This document shows, one piece after another, positions 23,081 to 34,809 of a stretch of DNA of 64,000 nucleotides (within the stretch, counting starts at the first letter, position 1; each line of letters starts with the position of its first letter). The notes under the pieces were generated by a model. That model searched no databases, was not told the DNA's origin, and worked only from the letters and a program-made list of their open reading frames with translations. Position numbers and translations under genes: made by a program. Location: assembly GCA_948099385.1 (NCBI GenBank), contig CANUEZ040000028.1, forward strand, positions 4,999,501-5,063,500, written 5' to 3'. Source of the stretch: Fasciola hepatica (Eukaryota; Platyhelminthes; Trematoda; Plagiorchiida; Fasciolidae).

Positions 23081-24512
23081 AGGCCCCGGCTTACTGGGCT
23101 GAACTTTGGTGAGTACCTCAAGCCTTAAGTATTTGAAGCTGTCAATCTCGAATCCGACTTCACAAGAGTTATGTGAACCAGCCCAAATCGTTTTACTTCA
23201 ATAAGTGGGTCAAAATTTCACGCAGTATGCGCTTTATTTGGAGGTCTTTTTCACTTTCCTCGTAGTATTTTCGAGTAGTGTTTGGTGTTTCCATGAAGCA
23301 ATCTTTTTTCCTCACAGGCTTCTGTATGTTCATTCTTGAGGGTTGTATATGCAAGAATCGGTTTTCTACCTCTTGTCATACCGCTTGCCACGTTCGGCTT
23401 AGGTAGTCGAGCTCACACAAATAAGCTTGATCTACGCCCCTCGCAACCGTGGACAAGTGACTGCAATATTGCACACATGTGCACGGTTGCCTTTCGCCCT
23501 TTTTCGTCCAGTCAGATTTTATCGAGCTTCCACAACCTCGCTCAGCTCAATTTGATGGTGCCATGGTCTTGCGCTTTCGATTGCATACCTCGCCAAACGA
23601 AGCAGCTAGGTACGTGTTTACATTTTCACCCACTTGCACGTTCTTGAGCTCACGTAGTGTTGCTACAGGACACAAGTTTTCCAGAGCTAGAGCACCCTCC
23701 TTCTGCTTAATGAATTCGGGACACAACACAGAGCTTGGTCTGTTTTACCTACTTTTATGTGTCCGCCGGAGTGCTACTTGTTTTCACTTCGCTTCTTGCA
23801 TCGATGTGCAGAAAACGTCAGCAAGCGGTATAGAGTACCAAGGGAGCAAGGAGTGGGCTCGCCTAAGGTGTGCAAGAGAATCAAGTGACTCATATGCTCT
23901 ATATAAGCAGAACCTATGAGCTGAGCAGATCTGCCCTCCTTCCTTCCGGGCAGGTGACCGGCCTAGACTTCAAGCTGCAGGCCCAACAGAATGGCCAAGG
24001 CCAGCCGGGTAGCACCGCTAGTATGAGCCCCAAAAAACCGCGATAAAGTGGTAGAAATTTGTTTCCAGAAGTAGTAGGCACACCTGAGAGGGTGCTGTTG
24101 GAGCGATTATACAAAATCTAAAGGTTCATCCCGCGGTCGATGCCCCAACTTCCTTGAAGCAGGAAGGAGCCAATGGATCAAAACGGGCGATTGGAAGGGC
24201 AAGATACCCCAAAAAGGAGAATGAGGGCAAGATGGCGATGGACTAGCCAACCGGGGAGGAAGGCCTTGAGCTCCTAATTTGAGAAGATAAATTTAGAGAG
24301 CTGCAAAGGCAGATCCTATATATGGGAGGGGTTTTTAGCGGCAGGTTCCGGATCCTAAACCAGGAAGAAACCACCATGATGGAGTCAAAGGCTAGGCTGG
24401 ATGCAGATATGTGAAGTTTCTCATATACTGCGAACTGCAGTTTTCCGTACCTTGCCGCTCTGAGAGGGGTGCTAATTGTGGGGGCTTGGAAGTCACCACC
24501 AGCGGACAAAGG
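23081..24512. other. No gene recognised; part resembles the palindrome 5' region
   Basis: Around 23665-23695 the sequence CACAAGTTTTCCAGAGCTAG resembles 9047-9070 in the left palindrome arm, so a decayed CR1-like 5' fragment may lie at 23.5-23.9 kb. The reading frames here (23336-23919 plus, 24243-24509 minus) overlap each other and show no motif beyond a possible GGDFQAP near 24500, which recalls the endonuclease motif GDFNAP. Confidence 0.35.
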
Positions 24513-25070
24513 CGAACAAAGTACATGCCAGGCCCCTTCCCGAATATTGTCCCCTAACGTTCACTAGTATGAGAAAATCCGACAGGATTACCATCGAATG
24601 TATTCAAAGAAGATTCACAAAGCAGCTTATCGGTTGGTCGTCCAACTTAAACTACAAGGAGCGATGCTTATCTCTCAAAATCGAACCACTTTGGCTCCGT
24701 CGCGTCAAGCTTAATTTGGTATTTCTGTATAAGCTATTGACTAGGTAATCCTATTCCTCCAACCAGTAGTGCTTCTCCCCGGATACTGCATACTCACTTC
24801 GTAAAAGACAGTATATTATTACCACACCCTCCGCGAGGACTGTTCTACGCTCTAAGTTCTTTCTCTTCACGTACTCCAGAATCTGGAACAAACTTCCTTT
24901 GCGCATCAGATCTTCTCAGTCAAAGTATGCATTTTTGCATGCCATTGATAAATTCCTTTCTGTCCCAACTGTTTTGCGCTTATTCAACGTTCACATAACC
25001 GAATTCAAGCTTACGAGAAAGGCCTCGACTTTTAAGCCACTGTTCTGCTTTCTCGCTTTGCCTTACCTTC
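24513..25070 (+). mobile_element. CR1/L2-like 3' fragment (plus strand)
   Basis: A 5'-truncated copy reads ARPLPEYCPLTFTSMRKSDR, CIQRRFTKQLIGWSSNLNYK and LKIEPLWLRRVKLNLVFLYK (to the stop at 24748). It then continues past stops with SRIWNKLPLRIRSS and AIDKFLSVPTVLRL. It is the same C-terminal domain as in elements 1-3 but on the opposite strand. Confidence 0.85.
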
Positions 25071-25402
25071 CTAAATAACTTCACCGCTTTTGAAATTCTG
25101 ATTGCTCTGTTTGACCGCTTCTCCTTAGACTTCGCCATTGACATATGTGAAGCATATCTGCATCCACTAACTGTTTTTCCATTCCAACTTATAGGATCCT
25201 GTCAACTTAACTTTGAAATAAATGCTTCCAGATGCGTTCGTATCTATATAGACCATGGTAATACTCCTCACAGATTGTCAATATGCCTCATCCGCTCTAC
25301 GATTTACTACCTTTATTTAACTACATCACATCTGCGGTCCTAAAACCAACCCCAACAAGGCTATAAAAACTGCATCAGCAATCAAACCCTGGTTGGCTAT
25401 AC

Positions 25403-25403
<1 letters not shown>

Positions 25404-25457
<54 letters not shown>
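25404..25457. repeat. (TA)n microsatellite
   Basis: About 54 bases of TA, some 0.3 kb beyond the CR1-like 3' fragment. Confidence 0.97.
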
Positions 25458-25458
<1 letters not shown>

Positions 25459-25683
25459 TCATTACTGTCCTGTAGTTATTACCATAGGCATGGTGAGTAA
25501 CTCAAGACTCCTCGATATCTCTTAGCTTACAATGCCTCTTTTCCGCACCAGGTCCCACCACATATACTTCCCTCACCACCTCTGCGATTTTCAACTGGAA
25601 ATTCCAGTGGCATTTATCTCACTTAGTGTAGCTCAAGCTGAACTCAAAACCCAGTTATGACGTCACCAATTCCGTCCACATCT

Positions 25684-25710
25684 TATATATATATATATAT
25701 ATATATATAT
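25684..25710. repeat. (TA)n microsatellite
   Basis: About 27 bases of TA followed by a mixed ACAC/TATA stretch. It immediately precedes the first unit of a direct repeat. Confidence 0.95.
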
Positions 25711-25730
25711 GAATATACACACACATATAT

Positions 25731-26107
25731 ATATACCTTGGGTATGCTCCACTCACTTTTCTCCTCCCTCCTTACTAGATCGTGCCATTTTACACCATAA
25801 TTTGCACACAGTAAATAAAATAAAAAAGGTTCGTCCTTTAGTGATAGGTGCTCGCCTTCACTTGATTAGTATTAGACCCTAATGTGCCACAGTCTTCTGC
25901 GTCCGACCGCCTTCCCATGACCGGCCCGATGATCGCACCCACGTATACAGCTAAATATATATACTTTGGATATGCTCCACTCACTTTTCTCCTCACTCCT
26001 AACTAGATCGTGCCATTTAACAAGATAACATGCATACACATGCACGTAGTTAATGATTTAAAAAATCCGTTTTGTCCTTTGGCGATAGGTGCTCTCCTTC
26101 ACTTAAT
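25731..26107 (+). repeat. Direct repeat of about 140 bases, two copies
   Basis: Copies at about 25731-25868 and 25963-26107 share TATGCTCCACTCACTTTTCT, CTAGATCGTGCCATTT, GATAGGTGCTC and CCTTCACTT in the same order, each after a short TATA run. The offset is about 232 bases. The spacer is unrelated. The copies differ by scattered substitutions, so the duplication is not recent. Confidence 0.75.
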
Positions 26108-26639
26108 TCCTGTCTCAGGCTAGAACACAGCCGTCCCATCCTGCTTTTCTTGCGCCTTTCTCGTATAGTGGAGTCTTGTCATACAGACTACCGTGCCTTA
26201 GTAACTAGGCCTCACTGCTCTGAGCATATCCTCATGGTAAGTTAAAACCCCATTCCAACCGGTATCCGTATATCTCTGATTTCTCATGACCCCGCGGAAT
26301 ACCAGCGTGTTGGCTCTCACATGAAAAATCCTCACCTTAACACCCAGTGTTTTCCTTCCTTTTCACTGTTTGCCGTCCTTGATCGCAGCTGGTGGACCAA
26401 CCAGACTGCTATCTTCCTGTTTTCCCAGTCTTTTTCCCGATCATACCCTCTACTATTGTTTTATTCCTAGTTCCCAAATAAACACCCTTTTCTCATCCAC
26501 CACCTACCTGATATCACCCAACTACCCTAGATAGCTACCAGTCTCCGTCTAGGGATCCCTAACAGACCGGCCCACTAGCCGAAGGATAACTAATTGTTCA
26601 GATAACAAAATGTTCATTTTCTAGTTTCCATTAAAACGA

Positions 26640-27620
26640 TATTCATAACCTACAGATAGAACGCTCTCCAGACTGCCGCACTCCTGATCTCTTTCAGGTC
26701 GCATTGGTTACTTGTGTAGCCATCGGCCAACTCGACGTTAGTCCCGGATTACCGTAAGGATTAGAAGATTTGATCAGTGGTTTAAACCAATACTCTCGCC
26801 TGCTCACGTTATATGGGGAACCGTACACGGAGTAATAATCCCTTGTGAAAGTCCCACCGGATCGCAGAGTACGAAACCAATGACCGGAACCCAGCCCTCG
26901 CAGCTGTCCACTTCGCCAAACCAGCCCCTTTTTACCTGCTACCCTCAACATTCTACCTGCCTCACCTGTAACCAAGGTCCTCGTGAAAAATAATACCTGC
27001 CATCTGCAGCCAACCAGAATTTGGCTAATAGTTTTTTATCACATACAAAAGCACTTTTCTTCTTTACACTCTTTCCACTTCTGCCTAGCCGCACCAGTAG
27101 CTTCTATCTCCACTAATCAGTTTCTTTGACGGCTCTTCTTTGAAAGTCCGCCACGCGTCCATACACCATTCATGCTCCTCAAAAGTTCACTGCAATCCTT
27201 GAGAAGCTTTTCGCCTTTATGTGAATTTCCATATGACACTTAAATCACCTGCACAAAAATTCCGTTTCATTATCATCTTTGACTCACTTGCATTCATTTC
27301 ACAAGCTTCCCCCACAATTAGTTACTCAATGCTGGATCAGTGTTCTATATTTCGCCGGCATCTCTGACTGCACGTTGATAGCCCCATGCGTACTTTAATT
27401 TCAATATTGTTCTTTGACATCTCTTCCGCCCCGTTACTCGTTAGTGACCGACGAATTATCGCTTACATCAACAATCGCACCTTTGTCCAGCTATCCACAC
27501 AGCCCTCACCGAATTCGAAACCGATTCGCAATTCCCGCTTCGACCTTTACCGCTTTAGTTCACTCAAACACTACATGACTCTACTATATTATTTCGGTTG
27601 CTGTGTGATTCGCAAATTTA
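26640..27620 (+). mobile_element. (ATT)n-tailed family, decayed fragment
   Basis: CTCCAGACTGCCGCACTC then CTTTCAGG near 26670-26700 matches similar blocks near 29010, 35410 and (inverted) 32760. A second block (TTCGAAACCGATTCGC near 27515) resembles 29890 and 36850. The 3' tail is not visible. Identity is low, so the limits are approximate. Confidence 0.4.
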
Positions 27621-28430
27621 TAAATTGTAAATGCCTCACATTGACATGTACTGCTGTATTCTCTGATCTTGCCTTGGGCGTGTGTATTGACCACGGTCAG
27701 GAAATATACAATATTCAATAATGGGAGCCCAATACCATTCGGTTTCACCTATTGGTCTATCCAAGATAGACTGCTAGTGAGGGCTGAAAAGATAGCCCAT
27801 ATCACCGAAGGCAGATATCAGGTTGCGCCTGACGAGCATAGAGTAAGGTCTGATGACGTAGTACCGGGTGGGAGCCCCGCTAAATCCGCCGGAGCACTGG
27901 TGAGAAATCTCCAACAACAGCAGGATTCCATGCTCGGCTCTTGGGCCACCTCACCGATAGCGGTAAAAAGTGGGGTACGTGATCGGGAATAGTTGTAATT
28001 AAGGAAGCCTTGAGGGATAAAAATTAGCAGCTCTGTTCACAGGTAGAAGACGACATGACTCTTGCCAGCTTGGGCGCCACGGCAGGGGCGTGGGAGCTGT
28101 GGTCGCCCACCAAAAGCAGCTCCGCCTTCTCTGACAGCCAGATACCTGACTGTGATAAAACCATTAAAAAAAATAATCACGTCTAAAAAGTGTGGATCAT
28201 TCTTGGAGAGCCACGTGCTGGATGCCAGTAGTTGTGTATCGTGCTGCCTCCCTACCTGAAGCTGGCCCTTGTGCAGCCTACCATGGGCACTGAATGTAGA
28301 CCGTTAGAGTTTGCTTCCTCGACGAAAACTCGGACCCATCTCATGGTTCCCCAAACCAGTCCAACTTCGGTGTAGTCTTGCTTTGCAGTACGATAACAAC
28401 GAAAAAGATACCACAATAACCATGCAATCA
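27621..28430. other. No gene recognised; possible CR1 5' sequence
   Basis: A 107-codon frame (27669-27992) is present but has no motif. The composition changes from pyrimidine-rich to purine-rich near 27720, in the direction expected if this were 5' sequence of the plus-strand CR1 that continues at 31.3 kb. I cannot prove that link. Confidence 0.3.
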
Positions 28431-30111
28431 TATCTACACCAGATTTCCTTGCCCACACTGGAGCTTAATCTCAGTGCCACAGCACTATCGAGGAAGAGCA
28501 TAGATGAACTCACGTCAATGTTCCAAGGCAAGTGACCAATTACCTCTAATGTATCACCACTGTCACCCCAATAGTTCCTTCTACTTTCGGACTCCCCAGT
28601 ATAGAATAACCACTATACCGAAAGAGACAGTAACAGCATAGCGCTACGCAAAGTGTTAGTCCTACTCGCTCAGTCTGTTATTTCAAACCTATCTTATCGC
28701 CTCGTTGCCTAACTGCGTTCTGCGTAAGCGGTATTGAGGGTTATCATTTCTAACCACTCTTAACCGCGAAGCCCTAGATCTTTTATTAGAATCCCAGCGA
28801 TGCCGTGCTCACGGGCAAATCATAAATCCTTTGAAATGCATACACAGTTACCAAGCTAGCGTACGCAACTTCGGCAGCCTGCAGCAGTATAGCTCAAATC
28901 CACTGCGAGACTATTTTACCCATGCCCCACTCACATGGACCTAACCAATCCGTTATTTATTGTCTTCATATATTATCATAACACACAGCTGGAATCACGT
29001 CCAGACTGCAGTCCCCCTTTATTTCAGGTTCGTTGTCTCCCACTATCTCCGTCGCCAAATTGGCTAACCAAGCATGCCGCTTTGACTCGTACGGTCAGAG
29101 ACTCAAGTGGAACCTACCATAGAAACTGAGGCCGAAATCAAACCACACAACAGAAAATACCCCCAATTTCTTATCAGATCGTTCAGCGTGTTTTAACGCA
29201 ACCAACACGAATTCCAGCTAACGCGCATGCCGCTAATATACTGCCACACTCGGCTGATTGACCGACACATACTTTGCCCTGCCAGACGAAACTTACGCAT
29301 TCGATGTCGTACGTTACCAGAAGTGACGCTGAATAACACTTAAGGCAAATGCTTCAATACATACGTATATATTTGTCAGTGAAACAGCATAATAACGCTG
29401 AAGTCCATGCGGAGATTTCCCACTTCATTATCCGTTACCACAGGTTATCTTTTCTCCGAACCGTAGCCGGCTGGAAATCGACTCTGCACTTCTCGAGGAC
29501 CCTCCAGTTGCGCTTTCTCATTTCTGAATAGTACATGTTACTGATCCTGAATCTAAACTCACCTTTTTACGGACTGCTGTTTCTCCCACATCCACCGATG
29601 TTCACTTTCACGAAACTGGTCTCATGTCCCCCTGCTTCAAAACTCATTCTGTTTATTGAACTCCGGTAAATCCGACATTCAGGGTCTGCATTGTCTTCAT
29701 GGATAGCTATCCTCTTCGCATGCGTCGATTTTCCCCCCTTTTCTTCTTGTTCAAAATTTACTCCATTTGCAGAACCCTAGTTACCTTCGAGTCCCTTGGC
29801 CTGCATCATTCTTGTTCATAATGCCTCCTTGGCACTGCGTTAACGATTTTTTTCGATATCTCCACCGCGCACCACTGCCTAGCCCAGATTCGAAACTGGT
29901 TCAAAACTGCCGCGCAAACTATTATCAGAAAGATCCATTCAAACAGTTGCTGTCTTTGTTTTTCCATCTCTGATACTCTCGACTTTCATACTTAAAATTT
30001 GTAAATATTTCATCTTATTGAGTAACGTGTTACACCATGATCATGCGCTTGCGCGTGCGTCTCGACCATGGCCGAGAAATATACCAATATTATTATTGTT
30101 ATTATTATTGA
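28430..30111 (+). mobile_element. (ATT)n-tailed repeat family, copy
   Basis: This block aligns collinearly with 34810-36950 through many landmarks: GTATAGAATAACCACTATA, CTGCGTAAGCGG, AATCCTTTGAAATGCA, ATTTCAGGTTCGTTG, GATCCTGAATCTAAACTC, ATTGTCTTCATGG and CAGATTCGAAAC. It ends with ATGATCATGCGC, CGAGAAATA and an ATT-rich tail at 30085-30111. No long conserved reading frame survives in either copy. Confidence 0.7.
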
Positions 30112-31289
30112 CCCTCAGTAAGATGGGGTGGGAGTCATCGGAAGTCGTAGGTCACCAGAAGCTTTCGTGCTTCCCAGTGAGGACGACCAAAGCAAAGTAT
30201 TTCACACCCTCTTGGGCTTTGCGCCCGGGAAGTAGAAAGGAACGAACGATATCGGACAATTAGGGGACAGGGAAAAAGTGGTGCAGTCATACATTAACCA
30301 GTGTAGCACTGAAAACAAATAGATGGGACTCCCTAAAGTTTCTAGAGAGCACAACTCTTCAATTATTGACGGTACGGAAACGTGGCTATCCTGAGAGAAT
30401 CATGCTCCAGGATTTTTAGGTAAAGATTTAACTGTCTGCAAGCTGCATAGAGAACATGACGGTCTTGGGGAGGGATAGCAGTTCGCATTAGGTCAGGCGC
30501 AAATTATCCTGAGTCTCTGACAAAGATTTGCGTTCGTAATGTCTAACGGTGCGCGGTTACGACCATCCTTGTAGACGGAAATGTTAGCGTTGTGTGTGCC
30601 TTTCAGGGCGCGAGGCACAAACATCGACAATAATGCCCGCCCAAAGAGGACCCCAACTGAACTAGTTAGGGACACACACAGAAACCTCCGTAGGGGGTGA
30701 CTTCAGCCTTTCGAGCACTGGCTGGGATGTTAAAGTCTGCAAGCTGGGACAGCAACAGGGAACGCACTTAAATTGTCTGCACGCAAGTGAGCTGAAACAA
30801 CTCTTTAGGGAAGACACTTAATACAGGTCTGGATGCGCGCCACGTTCGCTTGATCCAGCAGTGACTCATCTAGAAGAGGAAACATCCGAACCAAAATGCT
30901 GTACGCAGCTCGAAAAAGGCGATCATTTATGTGTCACAATCACACAGTGCTTGCAACAGCCCAAGATGGTCTCAAGACTGGTCAGGAATTTCGATGATAT
31001 GGACACAGAACGGTCTCGCATTAGGGCGATGAGGCTGACGTGGGATGCGGCAGTGGGGCTGCCGTCGAGGCCGGATCATCATAAGCAGATCCGTAGACGT
31101 CCTCCAGAGCGATTTTTCACCCCTGGAGCGAATAACAGAGAGAGGCAAACCGTTGTTTGAAGGTTGCAATAGCTTAGGCCATTAAAGGTATGAGCTGCAG
31201 CTGGAACCGGTAAAATGCTTCCGGCAGTCAGCTAGCTTGATCCAGCTGTAGAAAGCTTAGTAGTGTGACGACGATCCATCTGCAAACCT
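30112..31289. other. No gene recognised; probable remnant of CR1 endonuclease region
   Basis: The position, between the (ATT)n-tailed insert and recognisable CR1 linker sequence at 31.3 kb, is where endonuclease coding sequence of the plus-strand CR1 would be expected. The 99-codon frame at 30861-31160 shows no diagnostic endonuclease motif. Confidence 0.3.
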
Positions 31290-32639
31290 CTAAGTGAAGA
31301 CTTTAGCTCGAATCGGCCAAAGGCGTCAGAAGACAGCCGAGAAATTCTATAAGTACGTGCCATCGAATGGCCCAGAAAACGATGCGATCGGTCCACTATC
31401 CTTCAGGGACCACGGTATCACCACTGATGACCACGGCAAATCAGACCCTCCGGGTGATTACTTGGGCAGTTAACATGGGGTGGATGTCTGGGCATTAGTC
31501 CGTTTGACGTTGGTGCTTCCGACGACGGAGGTAAACTAACTGAGTAACCATAATAAGGGTGTATTTCTCGATCTCGGCCGAGGCATACACGTGGGAGCAT
31601 GATCGAGGTGTACATTGTCGCTCAATGAAACAGAAAATCACACTCTTTGTAGGGAGGGGTCGGCTACTCTGGCAAACAAGAGAATGAAACTGGACAGGGC
31701 TTAAATGAGCTACGGTGGCAACGTTTTACCCCGAAAATACGAGTCAGCTTCAACTTTATCATCGGCTGTATTGAAGGAGCGGCGGGAAATGAAATTGTTG
31801 AAACAAAAGTTGCCGCACGAGGCAAAGATGATGCAGAAGTGACGGAGGAGGCTTTTTTAAGTTCACTGGGGAGAAACTGCAAAATGGTGCTCGTGAGAAC
31901 ATTTATGAATGGGGAAAGGGGGGGTGAGAATAGTGTCAATAATAATGGGTATCATCCAGCAATGTGAATCCGCTACCGGCGGAAGGAGACCGGAGTCCCG
32001 CGATATGGAGAATGAATTGCGAAGAGAAATGCCGTCAAGGGGGAAAAAAAGTATTGACACAAGGAAAACGATAAAAGTGTTCGCCTGGACTAGGCCTGAC
32101 TAGTCTTAAAATGACATATATTATTTTACCGAGTCTTCTGGGGCCTTTCTGCTTCCGAACTGGGCTTTATGGGTGAGAATGGCTTACAATGTTCCGGGTG
32201 CATCCTTTATTGAGATAGGTTCCGTTGCATGGTTGTTGGTCACTAGAAATTGTCAAAGTGAGTTATAGGCCTGGTATATTATATCAACGGTTGGCAGCAA
32301 CAGGTGAAGCATGTTATCTCGTAAATATGATCCACTTTCGGAGTAAGCGATGTGTTGTCAATGCAGAGGGATTATCAATCACTGGACGAAGGGCACAGCA
32401 GAAACCGGCTAGCCACGTCAGTCTAAAAAGATTGGCATTGGCTGCTAGAGCAGTGATAGTTGGAAAGCGGCCGGCAGATGCATAGGCTTGGATTGAGACA
32501 TCAATATGAGAAGAACTGTCAGAGACCCAAAACAGTCCAAGAGGAAGCTGTCGGAAGATTCTTACGACTTTCGCCTAGATTGCGATTAAGGTAGCCAGCG
32601 AATGAAGGGCTCCATTAGAAGCTCAGCAGGCGAGATTCG

Positions 32640-32870
32640 GGCCATACGCCTCAGCCATTAGGCAGGAAGAATGACATGGTAGAATCGGCCAGCACACGAC
32701 TCCGTGCCACCACTTGAGGCTACTAGAGGGGTTGTGATATCTAAAGCTGCATCCAGCTGGATCTGAAATAGGTAGAGAGAGATCGCGGCAGTCTGGGAGA
32801 GATCCTAGCTGTGAATTATGATAAGCCTTGTAACGGTTGATTGGCATAGGTGGGATATTATGATGGAGGA
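32640..32870 (-). mobile_element. (ATT)n-tailed family, inverted fragment
   Basis: Read on the minus strand, the blocks TTATCATAATTCACAGCTAG and CCCAGACTGCCGCGAT then TATTTCAG match about 28975-29030 in the plus-strand copy. No tail is visible on the low-coordinate side. Confidence 0.45.
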
Positions 32871-32879
32871 GAAAGAGCT

Positions 32880-33565
32880 TGGTCGGCATGAGTGTGTGGG
32901 AATGGCGCCTAAGACTCCGAATGAATTAAAAGTCCTCAAATCGGCATGTCCTGATGGCTTCCATTCAGCTAGCTTCAACCTGTTGTGGATGTCTTAGCTC
33001 CATCGGTGTGTAAGCAGTACAGGTCCAGGCTGGGCCAGGGTAAACTGCCCCAGGACTGGCAAATTGCGGCCTTTTCGCCGTTGCATAGGGACGGACCTAT
33101 GTCGGCTATGGAAAACTACGAGCTGGTAAGTGTAACTAGCCATTCACGTGAAGTTCATGAGATCATTCAGGCTCACATCTGTCAGCATTCGGTGAGGCTT
33201 TCCATGCTTAGTCCAGACCAGCATTGGTTATTAAAATTAGGTCTTGCCTGACCAATCTTTCGCGCTCCTTGGATGAGGTGCCTGAACTATAGGATGAAGG
33301 TAAACATTTCGAATACGTTAGCTTGAGTACAGCAGGGCCTCTGAATCCGTGAATCATAGTTTGAAGCTGAACAAGATAGTGACTTCCGGTATATGTGGTT
33401 CAGTATATTGGTGGCTGGAGGAATTCCTTCCCGGCAGGAAGTCTTAAGTCAAAGAAGGTTGCAGGTGCTCTAGTTTGGTGCAAGCTACCAGCGGAGTACT
33501 TTATGAATCGGTCCTAGGCCTGGTGTTATTCCCATTTAATAACAACGAAGTATCCGCCCTTTAAC
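32880..33565 (+). pseudogene. Reverse transcriptase, N-terminal half (split CR1)
   Basis: The translation has ACPDGFHSASFNLLW, GKLPQDWQIAAFSPLHRDGP, NYELVSVTSHSREVHEII and MLSPDQHWLLKLGLA. Near 33500 it has ATSGVLYESVLGLVLFPFNN, aligning with the family TSGVPQGSVLGPLLFLLYVN. It breaks off just after this motif, near 33565. Confidence 0.7.
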
Positions 33566-33699
33566 CACCACAAAAAAAGAAACCAAAAAGGAAAAGTCGA
33601 AAGCAAAGTAGACCTGGAGGGATCTACTCGTCATCGTCTCCCGCTATTACAGTTTTTATGAGAATTTCTAGCCTTTCTCATGTATATCAGTCAGCCCTC

Positions 33700-34012
33700 A
33701 GATGTCCCTATACTAACCAGCCGAATTCCCCACTTGACCTTGAATTTTCAAACTCACCGGGCGTCCATTCGAATCCGTCCGTGGGTCCATTTAAACATAG
33801 TACATTTCTTTCGGTGTGCATACACTAGCCTACTTTCATCCCACGTTACTCCCCATTCTTAGTCCGTTTTTTCGACTTCTGTCAGGTAAATTTTTACTTT
33901 TTCAAGGGTTTTGTCTGTTTATTCCATCATTTGTAAGCAGCTGATCATGCACCTGGCACGCCTCGGGCGTCTCCGAAATAAAACATTATTATTATTACTA
34001 CTCGATCTTCAA
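33700..34012 (+). mobile_element. (ATT)n-tailed family, 3' end fragment
   Basis: This contains CTGATCATGCACCTGGCACG, CTCGGGCGTCTCCGAAATAAA (read as two adjacent blocks) and an ATT tail at 33987-34012. It is the cleanest example of the family's 3' end. It lies just inside the insert that splits the CR1 reverse transcriptase. Confidence 0.65.
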
Positions 34013-34809
34013 ATACCACTGATATTAAACTGTGAAGGAAATGGGCAACCTTCATTTATGGGTATGTTCCCCATCAGTTCAGATCTGATCCCGCGAAATG
34101 GGAAATCCCACATCACCGATAATCTTTTGGTTTTTACGCACGAGAGTGACTGGGGTGACAGCGCACCGGAATCTCCACATATGCTTATTCACCTCCTGCT
34201 CTAAGTTTCAACCACCCAATGCCCTCCCTGAGTGCATCTACCATGCATGTCGACGTCAAATACAATTGCTACATTAGCCTCGAATTTCAACCCATTGATT
34301 TGGACAGCATGTTGACTTGCCTTACAAATAACATCAACCCTAGTGAAGCCCGAAAAATAAAATAAAGAGAAAAGCAAGTTTTGAAAACCGGTCAAGTTTT
34401 CCATTTATTCCCATCTATCTCCCGCCATCTTTGTTAAAATGCGGCCTTCTCGACATCTCAGCATGTAAGCCAAGCTTGGGTTTACAACCCTACATAACAG
34501 CAACCAACACCCATCACCAGCCAGCAGCGTCAGACCTGCAAATATCCCACGGCTCCACGTGTCAGATACCCATAAGACCAGTTATGAAAACGGCTACCTG
34601 GGTCCTTACTATTTTCTTGTTGCCTCCTGCCAACTACAAGCACCGCAGAATCCCAGAATTTGGGCCCACTGACATGGGTAACATATGGGGGCAACAAATG
34701 ACCAACAAATGCCTTATTTAAGTTCACCTAAAATGAACGCGGAGAGCCTTTCATATATTCTGCTCCCAACTAAATATCTCTCCTTACTTTTATAATAAAA
34801 AGGTACTAA
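34013..34809. other. No gene recognised
   Basis: Short frames on both strands (for example 34431-34721 plus) have no motif. This stretch lies within the 3.4-kb insert, between two copies of the (ATT)n-tailed family. Confidence 0.4.
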
